Positions 9,054-17,111 of a DNA stretch of 64,000 nucleotides are shown piece after piece. A model generated the notes under the pieces. The model ran no database searches and was not told where the DNA came from. It saw nothing but the letters and a program-made list of their open reading frames with translations. The DNA is taken from assembly GCF_903645355.1 (NCBI RefSeq), contig NZ_CAHJXR010000008.1:1-64000 (forward strand), given 5' to 3'. The translations under genes were made by a program, and so were the position numbers. This stretch comes from Schaalia sp. Marseille-Q2122 (GTDB lineage Bacteria > Actinomycetota > Actinomycetes > Actinomycetales > Actinomycetaceae). Numbering within the stretch: position 1 is the stretch's first letter; each line of letters begins with the position of its first letter.

Positions 9054-9545
9054 ATGATGTCAACCCCAAACCCGCAATTTGAAAATGACCCAAATGTGGG
9101 TCAGCCGCAATTCCAGCAGCAGGCACAACCCTCAGATCAGCCATATGATGCTGGCGCACAGCCTTACACAAGTGCTTCTCCCTACGATCAACAGCAGGGC
9201 TACGGATACCAGCAGGGATATGCCGGTGGCTACGCGCAGCAGGGTACTTATGCTCAGCAGAGCTATGGCTATGGCGCTCAGCAACCCTACGGCGCAGGTC
9301 TTGTTCCCAAGTCGAAGATTGCCGCTGGCCTGCTCGGCATTTTCCTGGGCGCTTTTGGTGCGCATAACTTCTACCTGGGTTTCTCCACGAAGGCAGTCAT
9401 TCAGCTGCTTTTGACCATTCTCTCCTTCGGCACACTGATGTGGGTCTCGGGGATTTGGGGCCTCGTTGAGGGCATTCTTATTCTCACTTCGCAGCCTGGT
9501 ACTCAGTGGCACCGCGATGCCCGCGGTGTAGAGCTGACCGACTGA
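9054..9545 (+). CDS. TM2 domain membrane protein
   Basis: 163 residues. The first 85 or so are low-complexity Gln/Tyr/Gly/Pro (repeats like YGYQQGYAGGYAQQG) and probably disordered in the cytoplasm. Residues about 88-150 form a TM2 domain: SKIAAGLLGIFLGAFGAHNF, then YLG, a second hydrophobic span and GIWGLVEGILIL. AAAGGAC precedes ATG-ATG at 9054/9057. TM2 proteins are widespread two-span membrane proteins with no firmly established bacterial role. Followed by a copy of the hairpin found after the upstream gene. Confidence 0.85.
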   Translation: MMSTPNPQFENDPNVGQPQFQQQAQPSDQPYDAGAQPYTSASPYDQQQGYGYQQGYAGGYAQQGTYAQQSYGYGAQQPYGAGLVPKSKIAAGLLGIFLGAFGAHNFYLGFSTKAVIQLLLTILSFGTLMWVSGIWGLVEGILILTSQPGTQWHRDARGVELTD

Positions 9546-9562
9546 TCACTGCTCTGAACTCG

Positions 9563-9590
9563 GGGGGTGCGGCGCGTGTGCCGCACCCCC
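9563..9590. terminator. Hairpin after the TM2 gene, identical core to 8947-8974
   Basis: An 11-bp perfect GC-rich stem, GGGGGTGCGGC with its complement, closing about 20 bases after the stop. The 28 bases are identical to those after the 8539 gene. Beyond it, 9591-9827 shows no gene. Confidence 0.7.
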
Positions 9591-9827
9591 TTGTCGTATC
9601 ACCCTGATTCCTTAAATCCTTTACAGTCTCATGCCCTGTAACACCCAGTGTTTTCAGCTGGCCGTCCCCTTTGCGGGAGGCCACTTGTCGCACACCGCCG
9701 CGCCCCAGCCGTGATGACGCCCGGATTTCGGGGTTTCCTCTGGCAGATTCACGGCAGCGATCATGGCGTTCCTGGGCTGCACTCACGGCTTTCCTGGGAT
9801 GCGTTCATGGCTCTTCTCGCCCAGGGG

Positions 9828-9901
9828 GCTCCCAGCTGTGAGCCCAAACCTCCTCCACCTCTCCAAGGCCCCTTTTTGCGTTGAACGCACATGCGGGAAC
9901 C
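9828..9901. repeat. 75-bp palindromic repeat, copy 1 (diverged)
   Basis: Left arm GCTCCCAGCTGTGAGCCCAA, right arm ending TTGAACGCACATGCGGGAAC. The right arm is among the most diverged of the family. It lies 47 bases before the start of the ABC-class ATPase gene. Confidence 0.65.
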
Positions 9902-9948
9902 CTCACCCTGAAAAACCAGCCCTTTGCCCGGCAAGCTAGGCTTGTTCT

Positions 9949-11706
9949 ATGACTCCGCGCCCTCACTCTGCCTCCTCCGGTAATGTCCGCCGCCCCTCTC
10001 GCCCGAAGCAACGCCACTCGGGCAGCGACCAGGACCTCATCAATGAGGCAATCCGTATTGATTCTCGGCCCTACGGTTTCTACGGTGACCTGCTCGGAGA
10101 CTGGGATTACGGAGATTTCATTCTCCACATTGACCGCATCCAGGCCGACCCTTACGCCCCGCCTTCAGCACTGCGCGTAACGGCATCGACCTCGGCCATG
10201 GGCCTGCCAGAATATGCCTTGAGCACCGCCGATCAACGCACGGCCACCGCCGATTACCTCGTGCGCGCATTCTCGAAGGCTATCGCCCGCAACTGCCCCT
10301 CACGCGCACTCCAGGTTGCTCGCACCGGCCAGGAGATTCTCGAACGCAGCGCCTGCACGGTTACCCCTCAGCATGTGGAGATCCGCTTCCAGCTTCAGCT
10401 TCCGGCGCGCGGGCGCACCATCATGGGGCGTGAAGCTGGGCGCCTGTTTGATGTTGACCTGCCTGACACCGTCATGGATACCCTCGACTTCGTGTCTGAG
10501 GAAGCCGCCGATCACCTGGCTGGTTTGACCGCTCACGTCCACGCGTATGAGGATTACCGCGCACTCTCTCAGTCTCTGACAGAACAGCAGTGGGTGGCTT
10601 TCGTGGCTGATGGTGCTGTGCTGGCCCGCCGCTCTGGAGTGTCTGAGCTGCCTCTCACGGATGCTGTACCGTTTGAGAGTCCTGAGTCCCTCACCGCGAG
10701 CGTCACCCTACCCCACGCTGGGACTGTGCGCGGTATGGCAATCCCTCCGGGCGTGACCGTGATTGCCGGTGGCGGCTACCACGGTAAATCCACGCTGCTC
10801 AATGCGATCCAACGCGGTGTCTACGCCCACGTTCCCGGGGATGGACGCGAGCTGGTTGCCACCACCGAGGCTGCCATGAAGATTCGTGCCGCTGACGGCC
10901 GTGCGGTCACCGCCGTGGATGTCTCCGCCTTCATCTCCCACCTGCCGGGAGGGGCGGACACTTCCCGTTTCAGTACGGAGAATGCCTCAGGATCAACCTC
11001 GCAGGCGGCTTCGATAATGGAGGCGGTTGAGGCTGGCTCTCCCTTGCTACTGCTAGACGAGGACACCTCGGCGACGAATCTACTGATCCGCGATACTCGT
11101 ATGCGCGCACTCATTGCCGCCGAGAAGGAGCCCATCACCCCGCTAGTGGATCGAATTGGCGCGCTCTTTGCTGAGCGCGCCGTGTCCACCATCCTGGTCA
11201 TGGGCGGCTCCGGTGACTACCTGGATGTGGCCGACACGGTGCTCATGTTGGATGAGTACCACTGCCTGGATGTCACCGCGCGTGCACGTTCCATCAGCAC
11301 CGAGCTCCCCCGGGAACTCACCGCCCTGTCTGACTTCCCAGCCTCGCCTGGGCGCGTGCCCGTGCGCTCGCGTGGCGGCGGCGACAAGCCTAAGACGAAG
11401 GCCTCCGGCCTGGACACGATCATCATTGATAAGACCACTGTCGACGTGTCCGACATTGAGCAGATCGTTGATTCTGGTCAAACCGAGGCGATCGCCTGGA
11501 TGCTGCGCGGCCTGCTCGAGGAATACGCTGACGCGCGCACTCCCCTGGCAGAACTGCTGGTGCGACTGGAACGCACCGTGAATTCTGAAGGCTTGGATGC
11601 GGTGATCAAGTTTGGTGCGCGCCCCTACCCAGCGTTTTTGGTGCGCCCGCGGCCGGTGGATTTGGCGGCGGCGATTAACCGTTATCGGGTCCTGAAGATC
11701 GCATGA
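9949..11706 (+). CDS. ABC-class ATPase (ABC_ATPase family, MRB1590-like)
   Basis: 585 residues with no membrane segment, of the COG3044-type predicted ATPases of the ABC class. Seen: an N-terminal domain with YGFYGDLLGDWDYGDFILHI, a Walker A-like loop GGGYHGKSTLL near residue 275, a signature-like region FSTENASGSTSQAASI near 345, and a Walker B-like LLLLDEDTSATNLLIRD near 365. A structural relative from trypanosomes (MRB1590) binds RNA; the bacterial role is not known. The gene stands alone, with palindromic repeats before it and two after it. The ATG at 9949 has no good ribosome binding site, so leaderless translation is possible. Confidence 0.8.
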   Translation: MTPRPHSASSGNVRRPSRPKQRHSGSDQDLINEAIRIDSRPYGFYGDLLGDWDYGDFILHIDRIQADPYAPPSALRVTASTSAMGLPEYALSTADQRTATADYLVRAFSKAIARNCPSRALQVARTGQEILERSACTVTPQHVEIRFQLQLPARGRTIMGREAGRLFDVDLPDTVMDTLDFVSEEAADHLAGLTAHVHAYEDYRALSQSLTEQQWVAFVADGAVLARRSGVSELPLTDAVPFESPESLTASVTLPHAGTVRGMAIPPGVTVIAGGGYHGKSTLLNAIQRGVYAHVPGDGRELVATTEAAMKIRAADGRAVTAVDVSAFISHLPGGADTSRFSTENASGSTSQAASIMEAVEAGSPLLLLDEDTSATNLLIRDTRMRALIAAEKEPITPLVDRIGALFAERAVSTILVMGGSGDYLDVADTVLMLDEYHCLDVTARARSISTELPRELTALSDFPASPGRVPVRSRGGGDKPKTKASGLDTIIIDKTTVDVSDIEQIVDSGQTEAIAWMLRGLLEEYADARTPLAELLVRLERTVNSEGLDAVIKFGARPYPAFLVRPRPVDLAAAINRYRVLKIA

Positions 11707-11744
11707 TCCCACAGAGCACGCATTTGTGGCGCGCAGGCTCATGC

Positions 11745-11819
11745 GCTCCCAGGTGTGCGCCCAGACGAAAACCTGTGTTCAGGCGCCTGTTTTGCCGCTG
11801 GGCGCACACCTCGGCGCCC
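11745..11819. repeat. 75-bp palindromic repeat, copy 2
   Basis: Left arm GCTCCCAGGTGTGCGCCCAG, right arm CTGGGCGCACACCTCGGCGC. First of a pair in the 514-base gap 11707-12220, which holds no gene that I can support. Confidence 0.85.
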
Positions 11820-11923
11820 GCGCTCCGCGCGCGGGCGCCTTCGCCCCGCCTAGTCCTCACACCCAACTGTGTCTTCAAGAGGCAAGTCTTCGCCTTCGAC
11901 GGGAAGCCCTAGCCACCCCACGC

Positions 11924-11997
11924 GCTCCCGCATGTGATCCCAGGCCAGAATAGATGTCCTCGATGCCAGATCTCGCCTGGGCGCACACCTGGGCGCC
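11924..11997. repeat. 75-bp palindromic repeat, copy 3
   Basis: Left arm GCTCCCGCATGTGATCCCAG (diverged), right arm CTGGGCGCACACCTGGGCGC. It starts 104 bases after copy 2. Directly after it (11997-12033) lies a short CCCATCCCCCGCCTG-type duplication. Confidence 0.8.
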
Positions 11998-12220
11998 TGC
12001 CCATCCCCCGCCTGCCCATCCCCCGCCTGCCCCATCTCGGCATCGGCACCCATCTCGACACCAGCCCCTCCCACCGCCCAAGTGCTGGCGCGCCCCGGCT
12101 CTCCCTCAAAGCCCTGAGCTTCAGAATTCCTGTCCCCCATCGCGCCACCGGCATATTTGGGGGAGCGATCAGGGCATCCCCCCATAGATCGCCACCACCC
12201 CCGCAACTGATGATGGTTAT

Positions 12221-12943
12221 ATGAATAGTTCACCCAGCATTGTCAGTCTGCGAGACCTCACCAAGATCTACGGTGAGGGTGACACCCGCGTTGTCGCCCT
12301 GGACTCCGTCAACGTCGACTTTGGCCGCGGCCAGTTCACCGCCATCATGGGCCCTTCAGGCTCAGGCAAGTCCACCATGCTCCACATGCTCGCAGGCCTT
12401 GACCACCCGACCTCAGGTACGGTCAGCATCGAAAACCAGGTCATCACCTCCCTCAAGGATGACGCCCTCACCACTGTGCGCCGTGATCGCATTGGCTTCG
12501 TCTTCCAAAGCTTCAACCTGGTCCCCACCCTCAACGCTCGCGACAACATCACCCTGCCCCTGCGCCTGGCAGGCAGGAAGGTTGACGAGGAATGGTTCAA
12601 CGGCATTGTCTCCATCCTCGGTCTGAGTGACCGCCTCACCCACCGCCCCTCCGAACTCTCCGGCGGCCAGCAACAGCGCGTGGCTGTCGCTCGCGCCCTC
12701 GTGTCCAAGCCTGCGGTGATCGTCGCCGACGAACCTACCGGCAACCTCGACTCTCACTCCTCCCGCGAAGTCCTGAGCCTGCTGCGCCAATCCGTTGATG
12801 AGCTCGGGCAAAGCGTCATTATGGTTACTCACGATGGGGCCTCGGCCAGTATTGCCGACCGTGTGCTCGTTGTCCGCGACGGCCAGATCGTTGCCGACCT
12901 GGATGCCCCCTCTGAGGCATCCATTGCGGAGGCCCTCCGATGA
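12221..12943 (+). CDS. ABC transporter ATP-binding protein (MacB/LolD type)
   Basis: 240 residues. Walker [10 protein letters not shown] near residue 45, Q-loop [10 protein letters not shown], signature [15 protein letters not shown], Walker [14 protein letters not shown] and H-loop MVTHDG are all intact. This is the LolD/MacB/FtsE subfamily that works with FtsX-domain permeases by mechanotransmission rather than classical transport. The stop overlaps the start of the 837-residue permease by four bases (ATGA), so the two form one unit. No ribosome binding site of note precedes the ATG. Confidence 0.93.
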   Translation: MNSSPSIVSLRDLTKIYGEGDTRVVALDSVNVDFGRGQFTAIMGPSGSGKSTMLHMLAGLDHPTSGTVSIENQVITSLKDDALTTVRRDRIGFVFQSFNLVPTLNARDNITLPLRLAGRKVDEEWFNGIVSILGLSDRLTHRPSELSGGQQQRVAVARALVSKPAVIVADEPTGNLDSHSSREVLSLLRQSVDELGQSVIMVTHDGASASIADRVLVVRDGQIVADLDAPSEASIAEALR

Positions 12944-15453
12944 GTGCCACCACTGACTTGATTGCGGCGAATGTGCGCAGCCACGCGCGCCGCTATGTCG
13001 CCACCGGTATTGCTGTGGCGATCTCTATGGCCTTCGTGTTGGTTTCCCTGTCGCTGACCTCAGCCCTGACCACGGTTCTGAGCCGGTCGATCACCGCCCA
13101 GTATCAGGGCGCTGCGGCTCTGGTGGGCGTTGATCGCACCATCGAATCCGATGAGCCCTTGGTCTTGAGTGACCTTCGCCCTGAGATCGAAAAGACTCCC
13201 GGCGTCGGCGCGATCGCTCCTATGAGCTTCAACTTCTACGAGTTCCACAAGGACTCCCAGCGTTCCCAGCGTCGGGTCTCCGCTGTCCTGCCTGACCCCT
13301 TCTTCCGCCCTACCCTGCGTGAAGGGGAGCTACCCACAACAAACAGTCAGGTGGCGATCGATGCTCAGCTCGCCGAGACTCTCAATCTTGCTGTGGGTGA
13401 CACCGTTGATGTGCGCTCCGCGTACTCTTCTGACCGCTACCAGCAGGTGACCGTCACCGGCGTCGTGACGAGCCCCCTGTCGGCCATGCCTACTTCCTAT
13501 GCGACTGAGTCCGCAATCAGTGCGGTCGTCGGCGAAGGAAGCCCCTTTGGCTACCTTGTGGCGCTGGACGCACAGGAGGGCGCTGCCACCCCTGAACAGC
13601 AAGAAGCCCTCGTCGCTGCCCTCAACAAGGCCCTGCCCGAGCACCCCGCCTTGGATATCAGCACCGGCGATCACGCCCGCGAGGAAGCCCTCAACTCCGC
13701 CAAACTGGACGCGGCTACCACCCAGGCGATCATTATGGTCTTCCCGGTGATCGCGATGGCCGTCGCACTCATTGTCGTCTCGACGACCTTCCAAGTGGTC
13801 CTCCACCAGCGCAAACGTGAGCTCGCCCTCCTGCGCACCTTGGGGGCCCGCTCCTCGCAAGTTCGCCGCATTATCATCGCCGAAACCCTGGTGGTTGGCC
13901 TCGTTGCTTCGCTCGTCGCTGTCCTCGTTGGCGCGGGACTGACGGCGGTTGGCCTGTGGGCGACCGGTTTAGCCTCGTCCTTCCTGGACGCGATCGGGAT
14001 GATCTCCACCGCCAACGTGGGGATCACGCTGGCGCTCGGCACGCTGCTGACGCTGCTGGTGGGCGTGCGCCCCGCCCTCGGCGTTGCGCGCATCTCACCG
14101 ATGGCTGCCCTGTCCCCCATTGACGAGGCCGCCGCCGTTTCTTCGCGCGCCTCGTGGGTGAAGTTCATCCTGGGTGGCCTGCTGACCGTCGGCGCGGGCG
14201 CGGGCATGTACATGGGTGTCCTGGCCGACTCCGAGAGCACGCGTTTTGGCCTCCTGCTGGGGGCTTCGGTGGTGGGCCTGGTTGGTTTCCTGGTGTTTAT
14301 CAGCCCGCTGATGCCCGCCCTGACCCGCTCCTTTGGCTTGATGGGCCGCTCGATTGTGGGCACGATGGCGCGCGAAAACACGACGCGCAACCCCGGCCGC
14401 ACCGCCGCGACGGGCGTCGCCATTGTCATTGGCGTGACTCTGGTGTCGACGATGCTGGTGGGCGCCTCCTCCCTGCGTGCGACCTTGGATGGCGAGGTTG
14501 ACGCCCGCCGTCCGTTGGACTTGACCGTGCAGGTTCGCGAGGGTGAGCTGCCGTCTTCTGTGCGTTCGGCTGTGCCTGGTATTGCGGGCGTTGAGGCCAG
14601 CGTTGAGGGCTTGGCCTCGATGGGAGTGGTTGTTGAGTCGAGCATGCCGGAGGCGCAGCGCGCTGGGGCTGTGCGGTTGGGGATTGTTGGCCAGCCGGAT
14701 CTGAATGTTGTGTCGCACTCGCCGATCACTCTGCTGGATGATGACAAGGTGCTGTTGCAGGATACTTTCGGTGTGGATGCCGGGACGGCGATGACCGTGT
14801 GTGTCGGTGATGAGTTGCAGTCCTGTGGCGAGTTCACGGCTGTCTTGTCTGAGACCACTCCCTATGCGGCGGTGATCAGCGAGAAGTCTCTGCTGGAGCT
14901 GGCTCCTGATGCTGTGGTTGACAGGGTGCATGTCAAGCTTGCTGAGGGCGCTGACGCGACTCAGGTTCAAAGCGACCTGGCCACCTTGGATGAGACGCTG
15001 CTGGTTGAGGGCGCTGCTCTTGAGCGCCAGATGTACACGCGCATGATCAACATTGCCTTGGGTATGGTCGTGGCGCTGCTGGGCGTGTCGGTGCTGGTGT
15101 CCCTGGTGGGCGTGACCAACACGCTGTCCTTGTCGGTCCGCGAGCGCACCCGCGAGAATGGCCTGCTGCGAGCTCTTGGTTTGAGCCGCAGGCAGATGCG
15201 CCGCATGCTGGCGTGGGAGGCGGTGTTTATTGCCGTGACGGCGACGCTGATTGGCTTGGTGCTTGGCGTGTTCTTCGGCTGGATTGGCATGTTGGCCTTG
15301 CCGGTGCAGGTGGAGACGCTCGTGATTGAGGTGCCGTGGCTGCAGCTTGCGGGCGTTGTGCTGGTGTCGGTGCTGTCGGCTGTGGTGGCCGCATGGTTGC
15401 CGGGGCGCCGGGCTGCGAGGACGTCGCCGGTGGTGGCCTTGGCTGATCAGTGA
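12940..15453 (+). CDS. FtsX-domain ABC transporter permease (MacB-like)
   Basis: 837 residues: an N-terminal span (about 16-40), a large extracytoplasmic domain (about 45-255), a first FtsX domain (about 265-390, with RKRELALLRTLGARSSQVRR after its first span), more spans, a second extracytoplasmic domain (about 510-700) and a C-terminal FtsX domain with RTRENGLLRALGLSRRQMRR. This two-FtsX, roughly ten-span plan is common in Actinobacteria, where such transporters export peptides or lipids or act in antimicrobial resistance. Substrate unknown. Translationally coupled to the ATPase gene just upstream. A strong hairpin follows its stop. Confidence 0.9.
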   Translation: MSATTDLIAANVRSHARRYVATGIAVAISMAFVLVSLSLTSALTTVLSRSITAQYQGAAALVGVDRTIESDEPLVLSDLRPEIEKTPGVGAIAPMSFNFYEFHKDSQRSQRRVSAVLPDPFFRPTLREGELPTTNSQVAIDAQLAETLNLAVGDTVDVRSAYSSDRYQQVTVTGVVTSPLSAMPTSYATESAISAVVGEGSPFGYLVALDAQEGAATPEQQEALVAALNKALPEHPALDISTGDHAREEALNSAKLDAATTQAIIMVFPVIAMAVALIVVSTTFQVVLHQRKRELALLRTLGARSSQVRRIIIAETLVVGLVASLVAVLVGAGLTAVGLWATGLASSFLDAIGMISTANVGITLALGTLLTLLVGVRPALGVARISPMAALSPIDEAAAVSSRASWVKFILGGLLTVGAGAGMYMGVLADSESTRFGLLLGASVVGLVGFLVFISPLMPALTRSFGLMGRSIVGTMARENTTRNPGRTAATGVAIVIGVTLVSTMLVGASSLRATLDGEVDARRPLDLTVQVREGELPSSVRSAVPGIAGVEASVEGLASMGVVVESSMPEAQRAGAVRLGIVGQPDLNVVSHSPITLLDDDKVLLQDTFGVDAGTAMTVCVGDELQSCGEFTAVLSETTPYAAVISEKSLLELAPDAVVDRVHVKLAEGADATQVQSDLATLDETLLVEGAALERQMYTRMINIALGMVVALLGVSVLVSLVGVTNTLSLSVRERTRENGLLRALGLSRRQMRRMLAWEAVFIAVTATLIGLVLGVFFGWIGMLALPVQVETLVIEVPWLQLAGVVLVSVLSAVVAAWLPGRRAARTSPVVALADQ

Positions 15454-15468
15454 CCTTGGTGGGGGTGA

Positions 15469-15506
15469 GGTGAGGGGAGGAGAGGCGTGCCTCTCCTCCC
15501 CTCACC
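15469..15506. terminator. 18-bp perfect hairpin after the FtsX permease
   Basis: GGTGAGGGGAGGAGAGGC and its exact complement are separated by two bases, 15 bases after the permease stop. No U-run follows. It probably ends or stabilises the ABC transporter transcript. Confidence 0.7.
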
Positions 15507-15569
15507 GTGTCTCGGTCATGGTCGTCTGTTCTTCCCCTGTCCTGTCTTGGCCTCGCTCTGCCCTTCCCT

Positions 15570-15626
15570 GGCCTTCCTTCGCTTGTCTGGCCTTCCTTCG
15601 CTTCCTTGGCCTTCCTTCGCTTCTCT
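15570..15626. repeat. Three copies of a 19-bp pyrimidine-rich tandem repeat
   Basis: GGCCTTCCTTCGCTT occurs at 15570, 15589 and 15608 with a period of 19. It lies in the 539-base gap between the permease and rnz, which holds no gene that I can support. A stretch of CGACAC-like short repeats (15918-15972) also precedes rnz. Confidence 0.8.
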
Positions 15627-15992
15627 GGCCCGGCCTCATTCTTCGCTTGCTACAACTCCGTTCCTTGAGTCATGTGGCGTATTCGTACATCCTTTTGAGT
15701 TTCCAGAGGATCTGAAGAAGGTTGAGGCTTTAAGACAGGACGGGCGGCATCCGCGTCCTGAACGTCCTATGTCGCTGTTGAGACCTCTTGACAGCAGTAT
15801 GTGGAACTATTGAGATAGCGTCGGGGTGGCACCAAGGTGAGGCATGTTCCTTGTGCTGCGGGGAATTAGACCTCAGACAGTACGGCTGGAGTCTCAGAAC
15901 GAGGACTTTCCACCTGCGGCGCCGACACAGCGACACTGACACAACGACACGGGCACGGCGACAGTGACACGGGTAAAGAGAGTGAGCAGGTG

Positions 15993-16925
15993 ATGAGCAA
16001 TTTTGAATTTACTGCCCTTGGTACCTCCAGCTTCCTTCCTACGAAAACCCGTAACCACAACGGTTACCATCTGGCCTGGCAGGGGAAAGGGATCCTCTTC
16101 GATTGCGGCGAGGGCACGCAACGTCAGCTCACTTTCGCTGGGCTTGGTGTTCACAGCGTCCATGTCATTGCCCTGACTCACCTGCATGGGGATCATTGCC
16201 TTGGCCTTCCGGGAGTGTTGCAGCGGATTTCTTTGGAACAACCGCCGCATCCGGTGGTGGTGACCTTCCCGGCTGAGAGCCAGGAATATGTGGAGCGCTT
16301 GCACCATGCGAGCATCTATTACGACCAGGCGGAAGTCATCTACCGTCCGATTGAGCCCTCCGAGGAACCACAGGTGATCCTCTCTACCCCGCAGTTTGTC
16401 CTTTCTGCCGCACCCTTGAATCACCGGGTTCCTGCGGTTGGATACCGCGTGGAAGAACCTCCGGGGATCAGCTTTGACGGGCATGCCTTGGCCGAACGCG
16501 GCATTCGCGGGCCTCTGGTTGGCCAGCTGAAACGTGATGGCCGTATTGAGGTTGACGGCCGGATCACCACCCTGGAAGAGGTCTCCCGCCCACGCAAGGG
16601 GCGCTCTATGGCTTTCATTATGGATACTCGCCCATGCCGGGGCGCTGAGCTGCTTGCCCGCGACGTTGATCTGATGGTGATGGAAGCAACCTACGCCAAT
16701 GACTGCGCTGCCCTGGCTGAGGAATACGGCCACTCCACGGCAGAGCAGGCTGCCCGCGTCGCAGTTGCGGCCAAAGCAAAAACCTTAGCCCTCACCCACT
16801 TTTCAACGCGTTACCCCAACACGGATGCGCATCTTGCGCAGGCCTGTGCCATTCACCCAAACGTGGTGGCGCTGTCGGATTTGGATCGAGTGCCGGTCGG
16901 GTTGCCTCAACGGGACAGTGCCTAG
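15993..16925 (+). CDS. rnz: Ribonuclease Z
   Basis: 310 residues. The metallo-beta-lactamase metal motif is seen as THLHGDHCLGLPG near residue 63, with the further His/Asp ligands in APLNHRVPAVGYRV, MEATYAND and LTHFSTRY. FLPTKTRNHNGYH and FDCGEGTQRQL are characteristic of tRNase Z, which removes the 3' trailer of tRNA precursors lacking encoded CCA. Length fits the short RNase Z form (about 300-320). GTG at 15990 directly before the ATG is an alternative start; AAAGAGAG lies upstream. It appears monocistronic. Confidence 0.93.
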   Translation: MSNFEFTALGTSSFLPTKTRNHNGYHLAWQGKGILFDCGEGTQRQLTFAGLGVHSVHVIALTHLHGDHCLGLPGVLQRISLEQPPHPVVVTFPAESQEYVERLHHASIYYDQAEVIYRPIEPSEEPQVILSTPQFVLSAAPLNHRVPAVGYRVEEPPGISFDGHALAERGIRGPLVGQLKRDGRIEVDGRITTLEEVSRPRKGRSMAFIMDTRPCRGAELLARDVDLMVMEATYANDCAALAEEYGHSTAEQAARVAVAAKAKTLALTHFSTRYPNTDAHLAQACAIHPNVVALSDLDRVPVGLPQRDSA

Positions 16926-17024
16926 ACATCCACACATGCCGCCCTGCCCTGCAAGGCGGCGATGTGCGGCATGACATCACTACGCTCAGTCCTCAGCCCC
17001 CACGGTATGCAGTTGCAGCCCCTC

Positions 17025-17099
17025 GGCTCCGGCGTGTGAGCCCAGGCCAATCTGGGGCCCTCAGAGCTGTTCACACGCCTGGATGCACACGCGGGAGCC
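17025..17099. repeat. 75-bp palindromic repeat, copy 4
   Basis: Left end GGCTCCGGCGTGTGAGCCCA, right end GGATGCACACGCGGGAGCC. The outer GGCTCC and GGAGCC pair exactly. It ends 12 bases before the ATG of the oligopeptidase gene, so it lies in that gene's promoter or leader. Confidence 0.8.
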
Positions 17100-17111
17100 T
17101 AGACTTTCCCC

